The notes under the pieces are model-generated. The model was given only the letters and a program-made list of their open reading frames with translations, did not search any database and was not told the DNA's origin. A DNA stretch of 64,000 nt from Rallus limicola. Taxonomy: Eukaryota; Chordata; Aves; Gruiformes; Rallidae. Positions 46,601-56,351 of this stretch are shown piece by piece. Every line of letters starts with the position of its first letter. Positions within the stretch are counted from its first letter, which is position 1. Where the stretch lies: positions 342,001 to 406,000 of the forward strand of contig JAKCOZ010000041.1 in assembly GCA_022605955.1 (NCBI GenBank), read 5' to 3'. The position numbers and the translations under genes were made by a program.

Positions 46601-49600
46601 TCTCTGTCTCATCCTCATCCTCATCTTCTTCCTCCACATACCTGTATTCCTCCCTAGTGTTCTCCTCATATTCCACTCTTGATTTAGACTTGGATTCTTC
46701 TTCTTCGTCGTCATCTTCTTCCTCCTTCTCAACCTCTTTTCTGTCTTATCCTCATCCTGATATTCTAATTCCTCCATAGTGTTCTTCCTCTTATTCTTCA
46801 TTGCCTGTCTTCCTCCTCCTGCACCTCCTCCTCCATCTCCTCCTCCTCCTCCTCATATTCCTTTTTGGATTTTTCATTATCATACTCTTCATTGCTTATC
46901 TTCTTCCTTCTCCACCTCCTCTTCCACCTCATATTCCTCTCTCTATTCAATGTTGGATTCTTCTTGCTCTTCATCGTCTTCTTCCTCCTTCTCAACCTCT
47001 TTTTTCTCTCATCGTCATCCTCATATTCTTTTTCCACTTACCTGTCTTCCTCCTTAGTGTTCTTCCTCATGTTCTTCATTGTTTGTTTTCCTCCTCCGCC
47101 TCCTCGTTGTCTTACTACTTAAATTCTTCTTCCTCCTCGTTTGATTCTTCCTCTTTCTCAACCTCATCCTCCTATTATTGCTCCATAGACCTGTATTCCT
47201 CCTTTGTATTCATTCTCATAGTCTTCATTGTCTATCGTCATCCTCCTGAACCTCCACGTCCACCTCCTCCTCCTCCTCCTCCTTATATTCCACTCTTTAT
47301 TCAGTCTTGGATTCTTCTTGCTCCTCGTCATCTTCTTCCTCCTTCTCAACGTCTTTCTCTGTCTCATCCTCATCGTCATATTCTTCCTCCACTTACCTGT
47401 ATTTCGTCCTTAATATTATTCTTTATGTTCTTCATTGTCCGTCTTCCTCCTCTTCTGCCTCTTCCTCCACCTCCTCTGCCTCCTTCTATTCCTTCTTCCA
47501 TTCTTCTTCCTCCTCGTTCTTTTCTTTCTCTGACTCATCCTCATCCTCATCTTCTTCCTCCACTTACCTGTATTCCTCCTTACTTTTCTTCCTCATATTC
47601 TTCATTGCCCGTCTTCCTCCTCCTCCACCTCTTCCTCCACCTTCTCCTCCTCTTCATATTTCTTTCTTGGGTTCTTCTTCCTCTTCCTTCTCGTCTTTCT
47701 CTATCTCATCCTCATCTTCTTCTTTCACTTACCTGTATTCCTCTTTAGTATTCTTCCTCATTTATTATGTCTTCCTCCTGCACTGCCTCCTCCTTGTATT
47801 ACTTCTTGGGTTCTTCTTCCTCCTCGTTCTTTCCTTTCTCTGTCTCATCCTCATCCTCATAATCTTCCTCCACTTACCTGTATTCTTTCTTAGTGTTCAC
47901 CTCCTCATATTCCACTCTTTATTTAGTCTTGGAATCTTCTTGCTACTCATCATCTTCTTCCTCCTTCTCAACCTCTTTCTCTGTCTCATCCTCATCGTCA
48001 TTTTCTTCCTCCACTTACCTGTATTCTTCCTCAATATTATTCCTCATGTTCCTCATTGTCTGTCTTCCTCCTCTTCTGCCTCTTCCTCCACCTCCTCTGC
48101 CTCCTTCTATTCCTTCTTCCATTCTTCTTCCTCCGCGTTCTTTTCTTTCTCTGTCTCATCCTCATCGTCATATTCTTCCTCCACTTACCTGTATTCCTCC
48201 TTAGTGTTCTTCCTCATATTCTTCATTGCCTGTCTTCCTCCTCCTCCACCTCTTCCTCCACCTTCTCCTCCTCTTCTAATTTCTTTCTTGGGTTCTTCTT
48301 CCTCTTCCTTCTCGTCTTTCTCTATCTCATCCTCTTCCTCTTTCACTTACCTGTAATCCTCCTTAATATTCTTCCTCATTTATTATGTCTTCCTCCTGCA
48401 CTGCCTCCTCCTTGTATTACTTCTTGGGTTCTTCTTCTTCCTCGTTCTTTTCTTTCTCTGTCTCATCCTCATAATCTTCCTCCACTTACCTGTATTCTTT
48501 CTTAGTGTTCCCCTCCTCTTCTTCTTGCTCCTCATCATCTTCTTCCTCCTTCTCAACCTCTTTCTCTGTCTCATCCTCATTGTCATATTCTTCCTCCACT
48601 TACCTGTATTCTTCCTCAGTATTATTACTCAAGTTCCTCATTGTCCGTCTTCCTCCTCTTCTGCCTCTTCCTCCACATCCTCTGCCTCCTTCTATTCCTT
48701 CTTCCATTCTTCTTCCTCCTCGTATTTTCTTTCTCTGACTCATCCTCATCGTCATATTCTTCCTCCACATACCTCTATTCCTCCTTAATATTCTTCCCCA
48801 TATTCTTCATTGCCTGTCTTCTTCCTCCTCCACCTCTTTCTCCACCTTCTCCTCATCTTCATATTTCTTTCTTGGATTCTTCTTCCTCTTCCTTCTTGTC
48901 TTTCTCTGTCTCATCCTCATCCTCATCTTCTTCCTCCACTTACCTGTATTCTTCCTTATTGAATCATGGATTCATCTTCCTCCTTGTCATCTTGTTCCTC
49001 CTTCTCAACCTCTTTTCTGTCTCATCCTCTACTCCTCCTTAGTATTTTTCCTCATATTCTTCATTGTCTGCCTTCCTCCTCTTTTGCTGCCTCCTCCTCC
49101 ACGTATTTGTTTTTGGATTCTTCTTCTTCTGTGTCATCACTATCCACGTGTTCTTCCTCCACTTATCAGTATTCTTCCTCAATATTCATTCTCATAACTT
49201 TCATTGTCTGTCTTTACCTCCTCCACCTCCCCCTTCTCTTCATATTCCACTCTGTATTCAGTGTTGGATTCTTCTTGCTCCTCGTTGTCTTCTTCCTCAT
49301 TCTCAAGCTCTTTTCTGTCTTATCCTCATCCTGATATTCTTATTGCTCCTTAGCGTTCTTCCTCATATTCTTCATTGCCTGTCTTCGTCCTCCTGCACCT
49401 CCTCCTCCATCTCCTCCATCTTCCTCATAATTCTTTTTTGGATTTTTCTTCCTCCTCATTCTTTTCTTCCTCTGTCTCCTCTTCCTTGTCGTATTCTTCC
49501 TCCACTTACCTGTATTCTTCCTTTGTATACTTCCTCATATTGTTCATTATCTGACTTCCTCCACATCAGACTCCCTCTTGAATTACTTCTTCGATTCTTC

Positions 49601-52600
49601 TTCCTCCTCATTCTTTTCTTTCTATGTCTCATCCTCATCCTCATCTTCTTCCTCCACTTACCTGTATTCATCCTTAGTATTCATTGTCATACTCTTCATT
49701 GCATATCTTCTTCCTATTTCACCTCCTCCTCCACCTCTTATTCCTCTCTGTATTCAGTGTTGGATTCTTCTTGCTCCTCATCGTCTTCTTCGTCCTTCTC
49801 AACCTCTTTTCTCTCTCATTGTCATCCTCATATTCTTTTTCCACTTACCTGTATTCCTCCTTAGGGTTCTTCCTCATGTTCTTCATTGCCTGTCTCCCTC
49901 TTCCTCCACCTCCTCCTCCACCTTCTCCTCCTCTTCATATTTCTTTCTTGGATTCTTCTTCCTCATTGTTCTTTTCTTTCTCTGTCTCATCCTCATCTTC
50001 TTCCTCCACTTACCTGTATTCTTCCTCAGTATTATTCTTCAAGTTCCTCATTGTCCGTCTTCCTCCTCTTCTGCCTCTTCCTCCACCTCCTCTGCCTCCT
50101 TCTATTCCTTCTTCCATTCTTCTTCCTCCTCGTTCTTTTCTTTCTCTGTCTCATCCTCATCCTATTCTTCTTCCTCCACTTACCTGTATTCCTCCTTACT
50201 CTTCTTCCTCATATTTTTCATTGCCTGCCTTCATCCTCCTCCACCTCTTTCACCACCTTCTCCTCCTCTTCATATTTCTTTCTTGGATTCTTCTTCCTCT
50301 TCCTTCTTGTCTTTCTCTGTCTCATCCTCATCCTCATCTTCTTCCTCCACTTACCTGTATTCTTCCTTATTGAATCATGGATTCATCTTCCTCCTTGTCA
50401 TCTTGTTCCTCCTTCTCAACCTCTTTTCTGTCTCATCCTCTACTCCTCCTTAATATTTTTCCTCATATTCTTCATTGTCTGCCTTCCTCCTCTTTTGCTG
50501 CCTCCTCCTCCACGTATTTGTTTTTGGATTCTTCTTCTTCTGTCTCATCATTATCCACGTGCTCTTCCTCCACTTATCAGTATTCTTCCTCAATATTCAT
50601 TCTCATAACTTTCATTGTCTGTCTTTACCTCCTCCACCTCCCCCTTCTCCCCCTTCTCCTCCTATTCCACTCTGTATTCAGTGTTGGATTCTTCTTGCTC
50701 CTCGTTGTCTTCTTCCTCATTCTCAAGCTCTTTTCTGTCTTATCCTCATTCTGATATTCTTATTCCTCCTTAGTGTTCCTCCTCATATTCTTCATTTTCT
50801 GTCTTCCTCCTTATCCACCTCCTCCTCCACCTTCTCCTCCTCTTCATATTTCTGTCTTGGATTCTTCTTCCTCCTCATTCTTGTCTTTCTCTGTCTCATC
50901 CTCATCCTCATCTTCTTCGTCCACTTGCCTGAATTCCTCCTTAGTATTCTTCCTCATTTATGATGTCTTCCTCCTGCTCTGCCTCCTCCTCGTATTACTT
51001 CTTGGATTCTTCTTCCTCCTCATTCTTTTCTTTCTCTGTCTCATCCTCATCCTCATCTTCTTCCTCCACATACCTGTATTCCTCCCTAGTGTTCTCCTCA
51101 TATTCCACTCTTGATTTAGACTTGGATTCTTCTTCTTCGTCGTCATCTTCTTCCTCCTTCTCAACCTCTTTTCTGTCTTATCCTCATCCTGATATTCTAA
51201 TTCCTCCATAGTGTTCTTCCTCTTATTCTTCATTGCCTGTCTTCCTCCTCCTGCACCTCCTCCTCCATCTCCTCCTCCTCCTCCTCATATTCCTTTTTGG
51301 ATTTTTCATTATCATACTCTTCATTGCTTATCTTCTTCCTTCTCCACCTCCTCTTCCACCTCATATTCCTCTCTCTATTCAATGTTGGATTCTTCTTGCT
51401 CTTCATCGTCTTCTTCCTCCTTCTCAACCTCTTTTTTCTCTCATCGTCATCCTCATATTCTTTTTCCACTTACCTGTCTTCCTCCTTAGTGTTCTTCCTC
51501 ATGTTCTTCATTGTTTGTTTTCCTCCTCCGCCTCCTCGTTGTCTTACTACTTAAATTCTTCTTCCTCCTCGTTTGATTCTTCCTCTTTCTCAACCTCATC
51601 CTCCTATTATTGCTCCATAGACCTGTATTCCTCCTTTGTATTCATTCTCATAGTCTTCATTGTCTATCGTCATCCTCCTGAACCTCCACGTCCACCTCCT
51701 CCTCCTCCTCCTCCTTATATTCCACTCTTTATTCAGTCTTGGATTCTTCTTGCTCCTCGTCATCTTCTTCCTCCTTCTCAACGTCTTTCTCTGTCTCATC
51801 CTCATCGTCATATTCTTCCTCCACTTACCTGTATTTCGTCCTTAATATTATTCTTTATGTTCTTCATTGTCCGTCTTCCTCCTCTTCTGCCTCTTCCTCC
51901 ACCTCCTCTGCCTCCTTCTATTCCTTCTTCCATTCTTCTTCCTCCTCGTTCTTTTCTTTCTCTGACTCATCCTCATCCTCATCTTCTTCCTCCACTTACC
52001 TGTATTCCTCCTTACTTTTCTTCCTCATATTCTTCATTGCCCGTCTTCCTCCTCCTCCACCTCTTCCTCCACCTTCTCCTCCTCTTCATATTTCTTTCTT
52101 GGGTTCTTCTTCCTCTTCCTTCTCGTCTTTCTCTATCTCATCCTCATCTTCTTCTTTCACTTACCTGTATTCCTCTTTAGTATTCTTCCTCATTTATTAT
52201 GTCTTCCTCCTGCACTGCCTCCTCCTTGTATTACTTCTTGGGTTCTTCTTCCTCCTCGTTCTTTCCTTTCTCTGTCTCATCCTCATCCTCATAATCTTCC
52301 TCCACTTACCTGTATTCTTTCTTAGTGTTCTCCTCCTCATATTCCACTCTTTATTTAGTCTTGGAATCTTCTTGCTACTCATCATCTTCTTCCTCCTTCT
52401 CAACCTCTTTCTCTGTCTCATCCTCATCGTCATTTTCTTCCTCCACTTACCTGTATTCTTCCTCAATATTATTCCTCATGTTCCTCATTGTCCGTCTTCC
52501 TCCTCTTCTGCCTCTTCCTCCACCTCCTCTGCCTCCTTCTATTCCTTCTTCCATTCTTCTTCCTCCGCGTTCTTTTCTTTCTCTGTCTCATCCTCATCGT

Positions 52601-54040
52601 CATATTCTTCCTCCACTTACCTGTATTCCTCCTTAGTGTTCTTCCTCATATTCTTCATTGCCTGTCTTCCTCCTCCTCCACCTCTTCCTCCACCTTCTCC
52701 TCCTCTTCTAATTTCTTTCTTGGGTTCTTCTTCCTCTTCCTTCTCGTCTTTCTCTATCTCATCCTCTTCCTCTTTCACTTACCTGTAATCCTCCTTAGTA
52801 TTCTTCCTCATTTATTATGTCTTCCTTCTTCACTGCCTCCTCCTCGTATTACTTCTTGAATTCTTCTTCCTCCTCGTTTCTTTCTCTGTCTCATCTTCCT
52901 CCTCATCCTCATATTCTTCCTCCACTTACCTTTATTCCTCCCTTCCTCCACGCTCTTTTCTTCCTCTGTCTTTTCTTCCTGCTCATATTCTTTCATCCAC
53001 TTCCCTGTATTCGTCCGTCTTCCTCCTCTTCTGCCTCTTCCTCCACCTCCTCTGCCTCCTTCTATTCCTTCTTCCATTCTTCTTCCTCCGCGTTCTTTTC
53101 TTTCTCTGTCTCATCCTCATCGTCATATTCTTCCTCCACTTACCTGTATTCCTCCTTACTGTTCTTCCTCATATTCTTCATTGCCTGGTTTTCTTCCTCC
53201 TCCACCTCACCCTCCTCCTCCTCCTCCTCATCCTTTTTGGATTCTTCTTCCTTCTTACTCTTTTCTTCCTCTGTCCCTCTTCCTTGTTGTATTCTTCCTC
53301 TGTATACTTCTTCATATTGCTCATTGTCTGTCTTCCTCCTCCTCTGCCTCCTCTTTATAATACTTCTTGGATTCTTCTTCATCCTTAGTCTCTTCTTCCT
53401 CTGTCTCATTTTTATCTTTTTATTCTTCCTCCACTTACCTGTATTCTTCCTTAGAATTCTTCCTCATATTCTTCATTGTCTGTCTTCCTCCTCTTCTGCC
53501 TCTTCCTCCTCCACATATTTCTTTCTGGATTTATCTTTATCTTCTGTCTCATCCTTATCCACGTATTCTTCCTCCACTTCTCTGCATTCTTCCTCAGTAT
53601 TCATTCTCATAACTTTCATTGTCTGTCTTTACCTCCTCCACCTCCTCCTCCTCCTCATCTTCCTCTCTGTATTCCCTTCTGGATTCTTTTTCTTCATCAT
53701 CTTCTTTCCCCTTTCTCAACCTCTTCTTCCTCTGTCTCTTCCTCATCCTCATATTCTTCTTCCTCTTACCTGTATTCTTCTTTAACGTTTTTCCTCCTAT
53801 TTTTTATCCTCTCTGTTGTATTCTCTCCTTTGTATTCCTTCTTAGATTCTTCTTCCTCCTCTCGAGCTTCTTCCCTGTCTTACCTGTATTCCTCCTTAGT
53901 ATTGCTCCTCATATTGTTCATTATTAGTTTTCCTCCTCTTCTGCCACCTCCTCTTCCACACATTCCTTCTCTTTGTCCTCCTCCTCTTCCTCCTCTTCTG
54001 CATTCTTGTATTCCTGACCCTCTTCCTCATCCTATCCCCA
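37700..54040 (-). repeat. 16.3-kb polypyrimidine minisatellite, right arm
   Basis: The plus strand is C/T-rich with recurring TTCTTCCTCCACTTACCTGT, TTCTTCATTGCCTGTCTTCC, TTGGATTCTTCTTCCTCC and TTTCTCTGTCTCATCCTCAT. It is the reverse complement of the left-arm family. Dozens of overlapping Ser/Leu/Phe-rich frames are artefacts. Confidence 0.95.
39646..52820 (+). repeat. Higher-order tandem repeat, about 4.43 kb x 2.97
   Basis: Landmarks recur at fixed offsets: 40,096 / 44,534 / 48,966 and 41,605 / 46,043 / 50,475 (4,438 then 4,432), and 43,461 / 47,893 / 52,325 (4,432 twice). The 6-bp difference is an extra TCCTCA in unit 1 near 43,100. Units are approximately 39,646-44,083, 44,084-48,515 and 48,516-52,820. 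They differ at only a few bases. Confidence 0.95.
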
Positions 54041-54450
54041 AGTCAGGGTGCCCGGGCTGCGGGTCAGGGCTGCTGCTGGCCAGGCAGTGGGCACAGGGTG
54101 TCTGAGCCTGAGAGAGAGACAGGAGCGATGGGCGGTGGGCAGCTGCGCTCTGGCCCCCAGGAGCTGCGTGTGCCTGGGCTGAAGGCTGGGTGTGCGTCCT
54201 TCCCTGGGGGTAGAGCTCTGGGGAAGGACAGAGGTCTGCAGGGGCCGGGCTGTGGGAGCACCATGGTCCCTAGTGACCGTTGGTTGCTAAGGACTCTGTG
54301 GCGTCTGCAGGAAGTGACATAGGGGCTGCTGCCTGCTCTGCCCCGCCCCAGCCCAGCTGCCTCCCAGCCCCTCCTGGGCAGGGAAAGGGCTTGGGGGTGC
54401 CCTCAGCCCCTACCAGCAGCTCTTGGGAATCCCTTCCTTCCACCCAGTTC
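54040..54450 (+). promoter_or_regulatory. GC-rich promoter-like block, right arm
   Basis: After the array ends, the sequence becomes GC-rich. GTGACCGTTGGTTGCTAAGG at 54,273-54,292 resembles an RFX X-box half site. GGAAGTGACATAG follows at about 54,310, resembling an ETS plus CRE-like site, and CCCCGCCCC lies at 54,341-54,349. The block is kept in the left arm and the motif part also in the third copy at 63.5 kb. Promoter function is an inference. Confidence 0.3.
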
Positions 54451-54469
54451 TTTGGCATTTCTCTCTGGG

Positions 54470-55150
54470 GGGTTTTTTCTTACTTCTCCCTCCCCCCCAT
54501 CACCCCGCCCCAGCCCCTGCATGACACTTGATCCTGCTCTTTATTTACTCTTTGGGGAGGAGTGGTGTTTCCTTTGCTTCCTCCCCCCTTTCTCCTCTTA
54601 GATTTCTCTTTCTTCACCCCCACCTCCACACCCTTCTTTGGTGGTGGTGGAAGGAGGGGGCTGTTTCCATGTCCTCCCCATCTGCTGCTTCCTGCTCTTT
54701 CCATCTTTGTTGTTGGGATTTTTCCCTGCCCGTCCCCATCCCTACCTCCTGTCCTCTCCTTTCCTCTTTTTCTTGGTTTTGGGGTTTTTCCTTCCCCCTT
54801 TCCTGCCCCTTCCACTTGCTCTTTCATTTCTCTTGGTTTGCTTTTGGGTTTTTTTTTCAGTTCCCCCCATATCTTTTTCCCTTCCCTTTGTCTGTGCTTC
54901 CCACCCCCTGGCCCAGCCCTTTCTGCTGTTCTTTGTTGGGCTCCTGTTTGCCCTTTTCTTTGTCTCTCTCCCTTGCGGAGCCGCTCGAGCATCTCGCTGG
55001 CATTTTCTGGGAGCTCTGGGGGCTCCAAGAGCCTGGGGCAGACTGCTGGAGGGGCTCCCAAGGCTCCCCAGCACAGAACTTCTCCTCGAGGTGCAACCAA
55101 AGAGCCCTGGGCACCCAGAGCTGCTCAGGGGACACCCACAAAGCCGTTTG
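54470..55150 (+). repeat. Pyrimidine-rich tract of right arm
   Basis: Counterpart of 22,380-22,960, with CTTTTTCTTGGTTTTGGGGT-type pieces. It holds a 32-bp insertion at about 55,025-55,056 that the left arm lacks, flanked by GGGGCTCC on both sides. Confidence 0.7.
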
Positions 55151-55189
55151 ACCCATAAAAATCCTCTTCTCCTGATCTGCCCCTTTCTC

Positions 55190-55860
55190 CTCATCTCTGT
55201 GTCTCTGTCTCTCTCTGCTGTGGGGGCAGTCATCAAATCACAGAATGTTGATCAGGCCCAGACTGCTCCAGCCTGGGCCTCACAGGGTCACAAGCTCTTC
55301 CCTCAGCAAACCTGCTGCAGGGTGGATCTCTCTCTCCCTGGCTCATCTCTGTGTCTCTGTCCCTCTCCAGGGGCTGCAGGTGCTGGCAGGGGCTGGCTCC
55401 AACACAGGTCACAGCATCTCCTGTCTGTCTCCCCCTGCTCCAGCGTGGGGCCTCTCCAGGGGCTGCAGGTGGGGTCTGGGCCTTTTCCCTGGGCTGTGGG
55501 GGGACCCCTGCTTCACCATGGGTTTCTCCAGGGGCTGCAGGGCATCTTTCTCTCTGGCACCTGGGGTGCCTCCTCCCCTATTTTGTGGCCTTGGTGTCTG
55601 CCCAGCTCCTTAGATCTTCTCTCTCCCTTCTCTGGGGGCACAAAGCAGCTGCTTGTGGGTTTTTTCCTCCCCAATGTGACTCCCAGAGGCGCTGTGACCA
55701 TTGGTGATGGGCTCAGGCTCAGCCGTGGTCAGCAGCGACTCCAGCCTTGAGCCAGCTGGTGTTTGCTCGGTGGGGCCTGCAGAGAGCTTCTGGCTGCTTC
55801 TTGCAGCCCCCCCTACACCTCCCCTTCTCCAGCTGAGCCCAGCCCTGCAAAACTGCAACA
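55190..55860 (+). repeat. ERV-derived repeat in right arm
   Basis: It carries CAGGGGCTGCAGGTGCTGGC, GGCCTCTCCAGGGGCTGCAG and GAGCCAGCTGGTGTTTGCTC in the order seen at 17,315-18,085. It is the partner of 21,660-22,340. Confidence 0.6.
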
Positions 55861-56351
55861 GGCACTAATGAACTTGGCTCTCAAATGAGCAATGCCTCAG
55901 GTCACTTCTCTGATCCCCAAACAGCTCCAGTCAGCCAGCTGAGGTTCTGGATTCCATCAGGGCAGAACAAATCCCAGATGTGCTCAGAACATGTTTCCTT
56001 CCCAGTCTTGACATTTCCCTTCTTGGCAAGTGTTTCCCTTTTCTCCTGGGAGCAGGTGTCTGTTGGTGTCATTCAGGGCTGTGGAACCTGAAGTTCTCAG
56101 TGTCCTTTCTTGCCTTGCAGTGCTTGGCCTTCAGCTGCTGCTGGGTGTCTGCTCTCTGCTCTGGCTGTGTGCGACCCTGAGAGGAGCCATGGATGGTGGG
56201 AGGATGAGTTCCTGCTCTGCAGGGGACAGTGGCTGCAGGAAGACCCTGAGCTGCTGTGCGGTCAGTAGCCTTGGTGAAGTCTGTCTGTGTCTTTGTGCCA
56301 TGTCCCCTGTTGCCAGAGAATTGTCCCATGGGGTTTAATCCCAGAGTGGGC
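55861..56351. other. Outer end of right arm, no gene recognised
   Basis: Complex sequence matching 21,164-21,650 in reverse complement. It ends at TTTAATCCCAGAGTGGGC, where the 21-bp array starts. Confidence 0.4.

Larger units (their letters stand above)
35614..56351 (-). repeat. Right arm of giant inverted repeat
   Basis: This 20.7-kb arm matches the left arm in inverse order: conserved ORFs, polypyrimidine array, GC-rich block, pyrimidine-rich tract, ERV-derived segment and outer unique tail. It is longer mainly because of two additional copies of a block of about 4.43 kb within the array. It also has a 32-bp insertion near 55,025-55,056. Confidence 0.95.

Noticed and set aside
37700..54040. 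Dozens of plus-strand frames of 100-350 codons rich in Ser, Leu, Phe and Pro, resembling membrane proteins
   Set aside because: C/T-only DNA lacks most stop codons and encodes just these residues. The frames overlap each other in all phases.
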